64,000 nt of DNA from Lysobacteraceae bacterium (GCA_018970895.1 JAGWVM010000002.1:1-64000), one strand, 5' to 3'. Counted from the first letter of the stretch, positions 47,596 to 57,774 are shown. Program-made: numbers and translations. The notes: generated by a model not told the origin, from the letters alone.

Positions 47596-48063
47596 TCAGG
47601 ATTTGTCGCGGAGCGCGTGCAGTACGCGCTCCAGGTAGTCGTGGAGCAGTTCGCGCTCGGTCGGGCTCAGCGAGCGCTGGGCCGCTTCGAGCACGCGGTC
47701 GTTGCAGGGGGTCATCTGCTGCCAGAGGGCGTCGCCGGCCTCGGTCAGTTCGATGCGCAGCGCCCGGCGGTCCTGCTCGTGGGGGGTACGACGGAGCAGG
47801 CCCTTGGCCTCGAGCTGGTCGAGCTGGCGGGTCATCGCGCCGCCGTCAAGCTCCACCGAGCGGGCCAGCTCGCTGGCGCTCATCGGACCCAGCTTGGCCA
47901 GCCGCTTGAGGATAAGGAACTGGGTGAAGCGCAGGTCGATCTGCTGCGCTGCAAGCTCCGCCTCCATCGCGCGGACGATCTCGGTGCGGACCAGACCCAG
48001 CAGGACGCCGAGGCTTTCGGCCGGTCCCTTGGCGATGGCGGGAGTGTGCGGTGCAGCATTCAT
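47596..48063 (-). CDS. MarR-family transcriptional regulator
   Basis: MSASELARSVELDGGAMTRQLDQLEAKGLLRRTPHEQDRRALRIELTEAG; 28 bp upstream of the nodT-emrA-emrB genes. Confidence 0.93.
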   Translation of the reverse strand: MNAAPHTPAIAKGPAESLGVLLGLVRTEIVRAMEAELAAQQIDLRFTQFLILKRLAKLGPMSASELARSVELDGGAMTRQLDQLEAKGLLRRTPHEQDRRALRIELTEAGDALWQQMTPCNDRVLEAAQRSLSPTERELLHDYLERVLHALRDKS

Positions 48064-48071
48064 GGCCGCGC

Positions 48072-48107
48072 ATTCTATTGCCGCGAGTTTATTTGTCAAG
48101 GCAAATA
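48072..48107 (-). promoter_or_regulatory. marR promoter and overlapping operator
   Basis: Minus strand TTGACA - 16 bp - TAGAAT; palindrome TATTTG-TCAAGG-CAAATA at 48090-48107 covers the -35. Confidence 0.75.
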
Positions 48108-48216
48108 TCTATGCTGCAGTTTTTGGTGCGGCAAAGTTTCGGTCGCCCGGCGGGCCCTTGGTTGCGGGCCGCGCGGCAACGCTCGCCACGCGATGCACGG
48201 ACGCGCGGAACTTGTT

Positions 48217-48236
48217 ATATTCGCAATAGCTAATAT
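48217..48236 (+). promoter_or_regulatory. BigR/ArsR-type operator candidate in promoter spacer of the MBL-fold gene
   Basis: ATATTcGCaATaGCtAATAT, inside TTGTTA(48212)-16 bp-TATATT(48234). Confidence 0.65.
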
Positions 48237-48310
48237 ATTGGCTGCCGGCGGCGGCCCTTCGGCACCGCCCGTCATTTGATGCGCCGCCCGGTGCGGACCA
48301 GGAGAAGCCC

Positions 48311-49183
48311 ATGGCCACGCAACGCCCCGACGTGAAAGCGTTCTTCGACGAACCGTCCAACACCTTCAGCTACGTGGTGTCCGATCCGGCCAGCGGTCGC
48401 GCCGCGGTCATCGACAGCGTGCTCGACTACGACGCGGCTTCCGGCCGCACCCGGCACGATTCGGCCGACGCCATCGTCGCCTGGGTCCGCAAGCACGATC
48501 TGTCCGTCGACTGGGTGATCGACACCCACGTGCACGCCGACCACCTCTCCGCCGCGCCCTACATCCAGCAGCAGCTGGGCGGACGGCTGGCGATCGGCGA
48601 GCACATCCGCACCGTGCAAGACACCTTCGGCAAGCTGTTCAATGCCGGCAGCGAGTTCGCCCGCGACGGCAGCCAGTTCGACCACCTGTTCGTTGACGGC
48701 GAAACCTATCGGGTGGGCGGGATCGACGCGGTGGCGATCCACACGCCCGGCCACACGCCCGCCTGCATGACCCACGTGATCGGCGATGCGGCGTTTGTCG
48801 GCGACACGCTGTTCATGCCCGACTACGGCACCGCACGCTGCGACTTTCCCGGCGGCAACGCGGCCACGCTTTACCGCTCGATCCGCAGGATCTACGCGCT
48901 ACCCGAGGACACGCGCGTGTTCCTGTGCCACGACTACAAGGCGCCGGGCCGCGACCACTACGCGTTCGAGACCACGGTGGGCGCGCAGAAGCGCGACAAC
49001 CTGCACGTGCACGAAGGCATCGGCGAAGCTGATTTCGTGGCCATGCGCACCGCGCGCGACGCCACGCTGGCGATGCCGAAGCTGATCCTGCCGTCGGTGC
49101 AGGTCAACATGCGTGCCGGCCACCGCCCCCCGCCGGAGGCCAACGGCGTGAGCTACCTCAAAATTCCCCTCGATGCGCTGTAA
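48311..49183 (+). CDS. MBL-fold metallohydrolase, Blh/persulfide dioxygenase-like
   Basis: THVHADHLSAAPYIQQQLGG (HxHxDH), HTPGHTPACMTHVIGDAAFVGDTLFMPDYGTARCDFPGGNA. Confidence 0.92.
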   Translation: MATQRPDVKAFFDEPSNTFSYVVSDPASGRAAVIDSVLDYDAASGRTRHDSADAIVAWVRKHDLSVDWVIDTHVHADHLSAAPYIQQQLGGRLAIGEHIRTVQDTFGKLFNAGSEFARDGSQFDHLFVDGETYRVGGIDAVAIHTPGHTPACMTHVIGDAAFVGDTLFMPDYGTARCDFPGGNAATLYRSIRRIYALPEDTRVFLCHDYKAPGRDHYAFETTVGAQKRDNLHVHEGIGEADFVAMRTARDATLAMPKLILPSVQVNMRAGHRPPPEANGVSYLKIPLDAL

Positions 49184-49204
49184 GGCGCCGGAGCAGACGA
49201 CACC

Positions 49205-49630
49205 ATGGATATCCGCCCGCTGACCGACACGCTGAGCGTGTCCCCGCAGATCACCCCGTCCGACCTGGCCGCGCTGGCCGCCCAGGGCTTCCGCACGGTG
49301 ATCAACAACCGTCCCGATGGCGAGGAACCCGGCCAGCCGTCGTCATCGGCGATCGCCGCGGCCGCCGCGGCCGCCGGACTGGCCTACCGCCATATCCCGG
49401 TGGTGCCGGGACAGCTGCAGGAGGCCCAGGTCGACGGCTTTGCCGATGCCCTCGCCACGCTGCCGGGTCCGGCCCTCGCATACTGCCGCACCGGCACCCG
49501 CTCGGCCACGCTGTGGGCGCTTCAGGCGGCGCGCCGGTCGCCGGCTGACAGCGTGCTTGCCAGCGCCCGCGAGGCCGGCTACGACCTGTCCGGAATCGCG
49601 CCGCGGCTCGCCGCCATGCGCCGCGACTGA
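49205..49630 (+). CDS. DUF442/TIGR01244-family protein (phosphatase/sulfurtransferase-like)
   Basis: FRTVINNRPDGEEPGQPSS...ALAYCRTGTRSATLWALQ. Confidence 0.9.
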   Translation: MDIRPLTDTLSVSPQITPSDLAALAAQGFRTVINNRPDGEEPGQPSSSAIAAAAAAAGLAYRHIPVVPGQLQEAQVDGFADALATLPGPALAYCRTGTRSATLWALQAARRSPADSVLASAREAGYDLSGIAPRLAAMRRD

Positions 49631-49667
49631 GCACCGTCACCTTCCCCACCGAAGCGAGAACCCGTCG

Positions 49668-50447
49668 ATGCCGGCATTCGATCTGGTCCAGACCCTCATC
49701 GCGATCGCCTGCGGCTCGGCCGTGGGCTTTTCGCTGGCGCTGATCGGCGGCGGCGGCTCGATCCTCGCCGTACCGCTGCTGCTCTACGTGGTCGGCGTGC
49801 ACGATCCGCATCTGGCGATCGGCACCAGTGCGCTGGCGGTGGCGGTAAACGCGTTCGCCAACCTGATCCCGCACGCGCGCGCCGGCCACGTGCGCTGGAG
49901 GGCCGCCTTCATTTTCGCCGCCACCGGCGTGGTCGGCGCCTTCATCGGCTCGACCATCGGCAAGGCGGTGAACGGCCAGCGCCTGCTGGTGCTGTTCGCC
50001 GTGCTGATGATCGTGGTCGCCGTGCTGATGCTGCGCGGCCGGCGCAGCGGCCGTCCCGACCGCTATCCGCTGCCGCACGCCGGACCGCGGCTGGCCGGGG
50101 TCGGCCTGGGCGCCGGCGCGCTGTCGGGCTTCTTCGGCATCGGCGGCGGCTTCCTGATCGTGCCGGGGCTGATGCTGGCCAGCGGGATGGAGATCATCCA
50201 CGCCATCGGCACGTCGCTGTTCGCGGTGGGCGCATTCGGCCTCACCGCGGCGGTGAACTACGCCCGCTCCGGCCTGATCGACTGGCCGGTGGCCGGCGCC
50301 TTCATCGGCGGCGGCGTGGTCGGTGGCTGGCTTGGTGCGCTCGGTGCGAAGAAGCTGGCCAAGACCCGCGGTGCCCTCAACATCGTCTTCGCCGGGGTGA
50401 TCATCGCCGTCGCCATCTACATGCTGGTGCGCTCGCTGCGCGGCTAG
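49668..50447 (+). CDS. TauE/SafE-family sulfite exporter
   Basis: GSAVGFSLALIGGGGSILAVPLLLYVVGV...SGFFGIGGGFLIVPGLMLASGM. Confidence 0.93.
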   Translation: MPAFDLVQTLIAIACGSAVGFSLALIGGGGSILAVPLLLYVVGVHDPHLAIGTSALAVAVNAFANLIPHARAGHVRWRAAFIFAATGVVGAFIGSTIGKAVNGQRLLVLFAVLMIVVAVLMLRGRRSGRPDRYPLPHAGPRLAGVGLGAGALSGFFGIGGGFLIVPGLMLASGMEIIHAIGTSLFAVGAFGLTAAVNYARSGLIDWPVAGAFIGGGVVGGWLGALGAKKLAKTRGALNIVFAGVIIAVAIYMLVRSLRG

Positions 50448-50475
50448 GCCCTCCCTGGCCAGCCGCGCCGGGCGA

Positions 50476-52923
50476 TCAGGGTGCTTCCGGACGGTTCTTC
50501 ACGTAGGTGGTGAACAACTCGTGGATGCGGCGGTATTCGTCGTACCACGAGTCCGCGTGCTGGAAGTCGTGCCGCTCGAGCGGATAGAGCGAGATCCAGA
50601 AGTTCTTCTTGTGCAGTTCTATGAAGCGCTGGTAGAGGCGAAGCGAATCGCTGGGCATGACGTTGTTGTCGATCAGCCCGTGACAGATCAGCAACGGGTC
50701 CTGCAGGTTGGCGGCATATTCGATCGGCGAACTGACCTTGTAGGCCTCGGGATCGAGTTGCGGGGTGTTGAGGATGTTGGAGGTGTATTCGTCGTTGTAG
50801 CTGGTCCAGTCCGCCGGCGGACGCAGCGCCGCACCGGCGGCGAACTGTCCGGGCGCGCGCAGGATCGCCATCTCGGTCATGAACCCGCCGTAGCTGCCGC
50901 CGTAGACGCCCACGCGCTGCGGATCGACGTTGTAGTGCTTGACCATCCACGCCTTGCCATCAAGCAGGTCCTCCAGCTCCGGATGACCCATGTGCTGGTA
51001 GATCGCGGTGCGCCAGTCGCGGCCGTAGCCCTCGGAGCCGCGGTAATCCATGTCGAGGACGACATAGCCTTCCCGGGTCAGCAGGTTGTGGAACATCTGC
51101 TCGCGGAAGTAGTACGACCAGCTCTTGGTGACGTCCTGAAGGTAGCCGGCGCCGTGGATGAAGATCACCGCCGGATGCTTCGCCGACATGTCATAGCGGG
51201 CCGGCTTGTAGAACTTGGCCCAGACCTTGAAGTCGCCATGACTGGAAGGAACCTGGACGAACTCCGGCTGCACCCAGTGCATGGCCTTGTATGCCGCCGT
51301 GCGGGTATCGGTGAGCTCACGGTCACCGCTGCCATCGGCGTTGATGACCGCCAGTTGCGGCGGTACGTAGGCCGAGGAATGCAGCACGAGCAACTGGCGT
51401 CCGTCCGGTGACAGCTGGAACGGCGTGCGCGCTTCGAAATCGTACAGGCCTTCAAAGCGGGTCACGCGCTGCAGCTCGCCACCGCGGGTGGGCACGCGAT
51501 AGACGTCGTAGCTGTAGGGCGCCTGCTTGTTGGCCATCACGTAGAACCACTGGCCGTCCGGTGACACCTGCGGCAGGCGCACCTCGAAATGGCCGGAGGT
51601 CAGCTGCCTGGCAGCTCCGTCCAGAGGCTTGGTGTAGAGCTGGGCATATCCGGTCTGCTCGCTCACGTACCAGAGCGTCTGGCTGTGCGGAAGGAAGCCG
51701 AAGCTGTTGAAGTTCCAGTTGATCCAGGCGTCGTCGTGAAGTCGGTGCTGCGGCACCATCAGATGCCTGGCGAAGTCGACGCTGGCGATCCAGCGGTCTT
51801 TGTTGTCGATGGCGCGGAACATCACTGCGGCGGCCCTGCCATCCTGGCTCCAGGCCAGCCTCGCCCGACCGTAGTCGGCGATGCGGACCGAACGGATCCT
51901 GGGGGCATCGAGGGCCTTGGCCTCGGCTTCATGGCCTTCCTTGCGCAGCTGCGCCTGCCGCGCGGCACGCAGCCTGGCCAGCGGATCGGTATGGATGCCG
52001 GGCAAGGCATCGAGCGACAACGCGTGCTGCACATGCTGGCGCAGATCGATCAACACCAGCTGCTGCGGCGCCGGCTCGTTGCGGCCGACGTAGGTGCGTG
52101 CTTTCTCCGGCTCGACGTAGCCGCTGTCGGTCACGTAGTGGATGACCGACGGCTGCTCGCCGCCCTTGTAACCCTTGGGCTGGGTCACGACGATCATCCA
52201 TTGACCGTCCGGCGACAGCTCGGTATCGACGATGTCCCGGTCGGCACCGAGGTAATAGGGCTCCGCCAGACGGGTGCCATCGGCCGCATCCAGCGCCCGC
52301 TGCTCGGCGCGCTCGTCCTCGCGATCCTGCTTCAGCTGGCGCAGCGACTTGAACAGGTGCAGCTGCAGGCGCTCGAGCTGGTCGGGCTTTTTGGCCTGCG
52401 GATCGTCCTTGGCCTCGAGCACGGCCACGGTGGAGGCCAGGTGCGCGGCCACGTCATAGCTGTACCACTGGTTGCCGTCGCGAAACTGGAGTGCCTTGCC
52501 GTCCGCGCTCCACTGCGGCGCGCTCTCGGGCTCCGGGGTACGCGTGACCTGTTCCAGCGCGCCGCTGCGCAGATCGCGGATGAACACATCACCGTGAAGG
52601 ATGAAGGCCGCATGGCTGCGGTTCGCGTCGTACACCGCACCCGGGCCGTCGGCGTCGGCGTACTGCGCGGGGCTCAGCCGGATCGTGCTGCCGGTGGCCG
52701 TATCGACCCGGTAGAGGTCGCGTACCTTGCTGCCGTCGCGCTTGAGCCGGTAGTACGCCGCATGGCCGTCCGCGCTCCAGTAGGGCGCCTCGACCGGCGG
52801 CCCGATCCAGTCCGGACTGGCCATGATCGTCTCCATGTCCAGCCGCGCGGGGGCGGGCGTCGCCGCATGGGCGGCGGGCAGCATGAGCAGGGCGACGAGG
52901 CCAGCGAGTACGGTTCGGTGCAT
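50476..52923 (-). CDS. S9-family (DPP IV/prolyl oligopeptidase) exported peptidase
   Basis: GVYGGSYGGFMTEMAILRAPGQFAAGAALRPPADWTSYNDEYTSNIL; GxSxGG nucleophile motif. Confidence 0.94.
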   Translation of the reverse strand: MHRTVLAGLVALLMLPAAHAATPAPARLDMETIMASPDWIGPPVEAPYWSADGHAAYYRLKRDGSKVRDLYRVDTATGSTIRLSPAQYADADGPGAVYDANRSHAAFILHGDVFIRDLRSGALEQVTRTPEPESAPQWSADGKALQFRDGNQWYSYDVAAHLASTVAVLEAKDDPQAKKPDQLERLQLHLFKSLRQLKQDREDERAEQRALDAADGTRLAEPYYLGADRDIVDTELSPDGQWMIVVTQPKGYKGGEQPSVIHYVTDSGYVEPEKARTYVGRNEPAPQQLVLIDLRQHVQHALSLDALPGIHTDPLARLRAARQAQLRKEGHEAEAKALDAPRIRSVRIADYGRARLAWSQDGRAAAVMFRAIDNKDRWIASVDFARHLMVPQHRLHDDAWINWNFNSFGFLPHSQTLWYVSEQTGYAQLYTKPLDGAARQLTSGHFEVRLPQVSPDGQWFYVMANKQAPYSYDVYRVPTRGGELQRVTRFEGLYDFEARTPFQLSPDGRQLLVLHSSAYVPPQLAVINADGSGDRELTDTRTAAYKAMHWVQPEFVQVPSSHGDFKVWAKFYKPARYDMSAKHPAVIFIHGAGYLQDVTKSWSYYFREQMFHNLLTREGYVVLDMDYRGSEGYGRDWRTAIYQHMGHPELEDLLDGKAWMVKHYNVDPQRVGVYGGSYGGFMTEMAILRAPGQFAAGAALRPPADWTSYNDEYTSNILNTPQLDPEAYKVSSPIEYAANLQDPLLICHGLIDNNVMPSDSLRLYQRFIELHKKNFWISLYPLERHDFQHADSWYDEYRRIHELFTTYVKNRPEAP

Positions 52924-53295
52924 GGGTGGCTCCCCGGAGGCAATCGATCCAGCGTAGCCGCCGCGGGGGCGTGCGCCTACCGCCCAAGGTCATGGGTGTG
53001 CGGCGCAAGGGATTGCGGACGACATGGGCCGGCTGCTGCTCCGCCGTTCGCGCGATCGCATCGCGGCAAGGGAGGTACATGGCAGCCTGGCCTCGGCAGG
53101 CTGGCGACCTTCCGGGCCGATCAAGGCCCCGAAGCGGGGCTGCTCGTTCCGTTCGTCGCCCGCGACATGAGGTCGGCGCCCCGTCAGCCGATCAGGCTGC
53201 TCCGTGCGGGCCATGCCCGGTCTGGGCGGCGCGGAGGCAGGCTCCGTCCGGTCGCCGCTGTTAGCATGATCCGCCCCTGCCTGCGGAACCGCACC

Positions 53296-53964
53296 ATGAG
53301 CCTGCTGCCCGCCGTCGAACGCGAGACCGGTGACGATCCCACCCACAGCGTGATCTGGCTGCACGGCCTGGGCGCGGACGGCAACGACTTCGCGCCGATC
53401 GTGCCGGAGCTGGTGTCGTCATCGTGGCCATCGCTGCGCTTCGTGTTTCCGCACGCGCCGGTGCGCCCGGTGACGATCAACGGCGGCATGCCGATGCGCG
53501 CGTGGTACGACATCCTCGGCTTCGACCTGACCAGCCGGCAGGACGTCGCCGGCATGCGGGCGTCGATCGACGCGGTGGAGGCGCTGATCGCACGCGAGCA
53601 CGAGCGCGGCGTGCCCAGTGAACGGATCGTGCTGGCCGGCTTTTCGCAGGGTGGCGCGATCGCGCTGGCGGCGGGCCTGCGCCTCGCCGGGCCGCTGGCC
53701 GGCATCGTCGCGCTGTCCACCTACCTGCCGATGGGCGACACGCTGGCCGCGGAGCGCAGCGACGCCAATGCCCGGGTGCCGGTCTTCTGGGGCCACGGCA
53801 CGATGGACCCGGTGGTGATCCTGCAACGCGGGCTGGATTCCCGCGCTGCGCTCGAAGCACTGGGCTACGCGGTCGACTGGCACACCTATCCCATGCTGCA
53901 CTCGGTCTGCGCCGAGGAGATCGGCGACCTGCGCCGCTGGTTCGACGCCCGTCTGGGCGACTGA
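53296..53964 (+). CDS. Alpha/beta hydrolase, carboxylesterase/phospholipase family
   Basis: VIWLHGLGADGNDFAPIVPEL, IVLAGFSQGGAIALAAGL, VFWGHGTMDPVV. Confidence 0.95.
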   Translation: MSLLPAVERETGDDPTHSVIWLHGLGADGNDFAPIVPELVSSSWPSLRFVFPHAPVRPVTINGGMPMRAWYDILGFDLTSRQDVAGMRASIDAVEALIAREHERGVPSERIVLAGFSQGGAIALAAGLRLAGPLAGIVALSTYLPMGDTLAAERSDANARVPVFWGHGTMDPVVILQRGLDSRAALEALGYAVDWHTYPMLHSVCAEEIGDLRRWFDARLGD

Positions 53965-54000
53965 CCGGAAAGCCGCCGGGGCCTGCGGCATACTGCGCCG

Positions 54001-55044
54001 ATGCCGCCCGCGCCCTCGTCCCGCCCTGCCAGCCCGCTGCCGGATTTCTGCGGACTGCCGGCGCTGTTCGCGATCCTGCTGGTCGGCGCGCTCACCGCCA
54101 CCGTGATGTGGCTGGCGCCGGATACGCACTTCAGCTGGCGTGGCTACAGCGTGGCGATGCTCTTCGTGGCCTGGCTGGCGGTCCTGGAGACGCTGGCGCT
54201 GTGCAAGGCAAGCCGGTGGCTGGGACGGCTTTCCGGCTGGATGCCGTATGCCGGCGTATGGCTGGTGATCGTGCTGGTGGTGGTGGCCGCCAGCGTGGCC
54301 GGACGCTGGCTGGACCGGGTGCTGGGGCTCGCCCTGGTCGACGGTGGCTACCTGCGCTTCGCGCGCGCCAACGCCCTGGTCGCGGCCCTGCTGGCGGCCG
54401 CCATGCTGCGCTACTTCTACGTGCTGGCCCAGTGGCAGCAGCGGCTGGCCGCCGCCGCGCAGGCGCAGGTCGCGGCACTGCAGGCGCGCATCCGGCCACA
54501 CTTCCTGTTCAACAGCATGAATACCGTGGCGGCGCTGGTGCGGGTCGATCCGGACGCGGCCGAGCGCACCATCGAGGACCTGTCCGAACTGTTCCGGGCC
54601 GCACTGGGCGAGCAGGGTGGCGGCGACGACACGCTGGCCGGGGAACGGGCGCTGGTCGACCGTTACCTGGCGATCGAGCAGCTGCGGCTGGGCGGGCGCT
54701 TGCGCGTGCACCGCGACCTGGACGCCTTGCCGGGCGACTTCCCCCTGCCACGCCTGCTGCTGCAGCCGCTGGTGGAGAACGCCGTGCGCCACGGCGTGCA
54801 GCCGCTGCGCGAGGGCGGCGAGATCCGGCTGGAGGGACGGATCGAGCGCAGCATGCTGGTGATCGCGATCAGCAACCCCCTGCCCCCCGCACCCACCCTC
54901 GGCGGCACCGGGCAGGGCCTGGACAATGTGCGGCAGCGGGTGGCCTACCGCTACGGGCCGCGCGCGCGGGTCGAGGCCGGCCCGGAAGAATGCCGCTTCG
55001 TGGTCCGGCTGTACCTGCCCATCGGCGCAGCGCGCCATGGCTGA
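54001..55044 (+). CDS. algZ: LytS/AlgZ-family sensor histidine kinase
   Basis: LQARIRPHFLFNSMNTVAALVRVDPDAAERTIEDLSELFRAALG; upstream of LytTR regulator and hemC. Confidence 0.9.
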   Translation: MPPAPSSRPASPLPDFCGLPALFAILLVGALTATVMWLAPDTHFSWRGYSVAMLFVAWLAVLETLALCKASRWLGRLSGWMPYAGVWLVIVLVVVAASVAGRWLDRVLGLALVDGGYLRFARANALVAALLAAAMLRYFYVLAQWQQRLAAAAQAQVAALQARIRPHFLFNSMNTVAALVRVDPDAAERTIEDLSELFRAALGEQGGGDDTLAGERALVDRYLAIEQLRLGGRLRVHRDLDALPGDFPLPRLLLQPLVENAVRHGVQPLREGGEIRLEGRIERSMLVIAISNPLPPAPTLGGTGQGLDNVRQRVAYRYGPRARVEAGPEECRFVVRLYLPIGAARHG

Positions 55045-55765
55045 GTCGCCGGGGCACTCCGCGCTGCGCGTGTTGATCGTCGACGACGAGCCGCTGGCGC
55101 GGATGCGGCTGGCGGCGCTGGCCGGTCAGTGCGAGGGGGTCGAGATCGTCGGCGAGGCCGGCGACGGCGAAGCGGCGCTCGGCGCCGTCGCCACCCTGGC
55201 ACCGGACGTGCTGCTGCTGGACATCAACATGCCGGGACTGGACGGCACGGCACTGGCGCGACGGCTGGGCGGCCGGGTGCAGGTGGTGTTCTGCACGGCC
55301 TACGAAAACCACGCGGTGACCGCGTTCGAACTCGGCGCCGCGGACTACCTGCTCAAGCCGGTGCGGCTGGACCGGCTGCGCGCGGCGCTCGCGCGCGCCG
55401 CGCAGCGGCTCGGCGCCGCGGCGCGGGAGGCGGCGCCCGGATACCTGCACGCGCGCCAGCGTGGCGAAGAAGTGCGCATCGCACTGGACGAGGTGATCGC
55501 CCTGCAGGCCGAGGACAAGTACGTGGTGGTGCTGCACGCCGGTGGCGAGCTGCTGATCGAGGATTCCCTGCGCCAGCTGGAGGAGGCCTATCCGGAGCAG
55601 CTGGTCCGCCTGCATCGCCGCTGCCTGGTGCCGCGGACGCGGCTGGTCGGCCTGAAGACCCTTGCCGACGGCCGCAGCCTCGCCCGCCTGTTCGGCAGCG
55701 CGCTGCAGCCGGAGGTGAGCCGGCGCAACCTGGCAGCCGTACGCCGGCTGCTGCGCATGGGATGA
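55037..55765 (+). CDS. algR: LytTR-domain response regulator AlgR
   Basis: [31 protein letters not shown]-terminal Lyt[31 protein letters not shown]. Confidence 0.93.
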   Translation: MAESPGHSALRVLIVDDEPLARMRLAALAGQCEGVEIVGEAGDGEAALGAVATLAPDVLLLDINMPGLDGTALARRLGGRVQVVFCTAYENHAVTAFELGAADYLLKPVRLDRLRAALARAAQRLGAAAREAAPGYLHARQRGEEVRIALDEVIALQAEDKYVVVLHAGGELLIEDSLRQLEEAYPEQLVRLHRRCLVPRTRLVGLKTLADGRSLARLFGSALQPEVSRRNLAAVRRLLRMG

Positions 55766-55862
55766 GCGACCGGCGCCGGGGAGACCTTGCGCCGCACTGC
55801 CCTGCCGGCGCGAATGCGGGACAATGCGGGCCATTGTCCCTGCGCCATCCACCGAGGCCCGC

Positions 55863-56783
55863 ATGACCCCGACTTTGCTGCGTATCGCCACCCGCAAGAG
55901 CGCGCTGGCGCTGTGGCAGGCCGAGCACGTCGCCGCGCAACTGCGCGCCGCCCACCCGGGACTGGCCGTCGAGCTGGTGCCCATGAGCACCCGCGGCGAC
56001 GAGATCCTGGATCGGCCGCTGGCAGCGGTTGGCGGCAAGGGGTTGTTCCTGAAGGAACTGGAAGTGGCCATGCTCGAGGATCGCGCCGAGCTGGCCGTGC
56101 ACTCGCTCAAGGACGTGCCGGCCGAACTGGAGCCGGGCTTCGCGCTGCCGGCCATCCTCGCCCGCGCGGACTGCGCGGATGCGTTCGTCAGCAACCACTA
56201 CCAGGACCTCGCCGACCTGCCCGAGGGCGCGCGTGTCGGCACCTCCTCGCTGCGCCGGCAGGCGCAGCTGCGCGCGGCACGGCCGGACCTCCGGCTGCTC
56301 GACCTGCGCGGCAACGTCGGCACCCGCCTGGCCAAGCTCGATGCCGGCGACTACGACGCGATCCTGCTGGCCTGCGCGGGACTGGACCGACTCGGACTGG
56401 CGGCGCGTATCCGCAGCCTGCTGGTGGCACCGGAATGGCTGCCGGCACCGGGGCAGGCGGCGATCGCCATCGAGGCGCGCGACGATCGCCCCGACGTGCT
56501 GGCACTGCTGCGCGCGCTTGACGACGCCGACACGCGGCTGACGGTCACCGCCGAGCGTGCGATGAACCAGGCGCTCGGCGGAAGCTGCTCGGTGCCGGTC
56601 GGCGCCTGGTGCATGCGCACCGAGCACGGCCTGCACCTGCGCGGGCTGGTCGGTGATCCGCACGGCGGCCAGCTTCTGCACGCCCGCGCCGACGGCTCCG
56701 ACCAGGCGCCGGAAGCGCTGGGTCGCCGCGTCGCCGCGTCGCTGCTGGCGCAGGGTGCGGCGGCCTTCCTCGACACCCACTGA
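55863..56783 (+). CDS. hemC: Hydroxymethylbilane synthase
   Basis: [69 protein letters not shown]. Confidence 0.97.
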   Translation: MTPTLLRIATRKSALALWQAEHVAAQLRAAHPGLAVELVPMSTRGDEILDRPLAAVGGKGLFLKELEVAMLEDRAELAVHSLKDVPAELEPGFALPAILARADCADAFVSNHYQDLADLPEGARVGTSSLRRQAQLRAARPDLRLLDLRGNVGTRLAKLDAGDYDAILLACAGLDRLGLAARIRSLLVAPEWLPAPGQAAIAIEARDDRPDVLALLRALDDADTRLTVTAERAMNQALGGSCSVPVGAWCMRTEHGLHLRGLVGDPHGGQLLHARADGSDQAPEALGRRVAASLLAQGAAAFLDTH

Positions 56784-56803
56784 GCGTTTCGCGCGACACG
56801 AAA

Positions 56804-56831
56804 GAGCCGGCGTCGCGAAGGGCGCCGGCTC
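56804..56831. terminator. Convergent inverted repeat between hemC and DUF481 gene
   Basis: gagccggcg ... cgccggctc, 9-bp arms. Confidence 0.55.
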
Positions 56832-56853
56832 GTGTACACGCACCCGTCAGCGA

Positions 56854-57684
56854 TCAGAAGTTGTAGACGAGGTTGGTGGTGGTCAGCGTGTCGGTGCTCT
56901 TGGTGCCCGGCTGGGTGTCGCTGTTGTAGCGCACCTGGAAGCCCAGCTTCAGCGCCATCTTCTTGGTCATGCTGACCGACAGCCCGGCGTCGTTCTGGTA
57001 GTACTTGTTCTTCGAGCCGGCTTCGGTCAGCAGGGTGTCCTCGAAGGCGGTGTTGTCGGTCAGTCGGTACTTGAAGTTCGCCAGGCCACGCGCGACCGCC
57101 TCGCCCTGCGTCGCCTGGCGCACCGGCACGCTGCTGCCGTTGACGATCTGCAGTTCGTTGGCCGGGCGGTAACGCTTGTAGCCGGGGCCGATTTCGAACG
57201 ACAGCTCGGTGCGCTGGTTCTTCAGCGCGATGTAGCCGTAGCCCAGCGAGACGGTGCCCTGCCACAGGTTGGCGCCGAAGTCGTCGTGCTCATAGCGAAC
57301 GGCACCGACGATGTAACTGCGCGGGTCGAGCTTGTAGCCCACCGAGGCGCCGGTGTCGTAGCGGTTGGCGGTGGTGCTGAAGCGGTTGACGGTGTTGCCG
57401 GCAGCATCGGTCACGCTCACTTCGCCCTTGGACCGCAGTCCGTTGAGGAAGAAATTGTTGCGCCACAGCTCGTTTTCCTGGCTCAGACCGAGCTTGGCAT
57501 TGAGGTTTTCCGAGCGGGAATTGCCGCGGGTCGAGGCGAAGCCGATTTCGCCCGAGCCGCTCCAGCCGCCGTTGTCGGCGGCAGCGGCGTCGGACGGGGC
57601 GCTGCCGCCGCTGGTGTCCTGGGCGTGGAGGGGGGCCGCCAGCGTCGCGGCGGCAAGAAGGAGGGCAAGGGTGCTCTTGTTCAT
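56854..57684 (-). CDS. DUF481 (YdiY-like) outer-membrane family protein
   Basis: Signal peptide MNKSTLALLLAAATLAAPLHAQ; WSGSGEIGFASTRGNSRSENLNAKLGLSQEN...; C-terminal LTTTNLVYNF. Confidence 0.9.
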   Translation of the reverse strand: MNKSTLALLLAAATLAAPLHAQDTSGGSAPSDAAAADNGGWSGSGEIGFASTRGNSRSENLNAKLGLSQENELWRNNFFLNGLRSKGEVSVTDAAGNTVNRFSTTANRYDTGASVGYKLDPRSYIVGAVRYEHDDFGANLWQGTVSLGYGYIALKNQRTELSFEIGPGYKRYRPANELQIVNGSSVPVRQATQGEAVARGLANFKYRLTDNTAFEDTLLTEAGSKNKYYQNDAGLSVSMTKKMALKLGFQVRYNSDTQPGTKSTDTLTTTNLVYNF

Positions 57685-57701
57685 CGGGGGAAACGGGTCC
57701 A

Positions 57702-57732
57702 ATGTTAAACAAACGTAATCGATTACCTTAAC
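57702..57732 (-). promoter_or_regulatory. Candidate DUF481-gene promoter with palindrome in the spacer
   Basis: Minus strand TTAAGG - 18 bp - TAACAT; GTAATCGATTAC (57715-57726) nested in GTTAA/TTAAC flanks. Confidence 0.5.
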
Positions 57733-57774
57733 GGATCGCCTTGAATCCGTTGTGAACCGGCGGACCGGCGCGGC

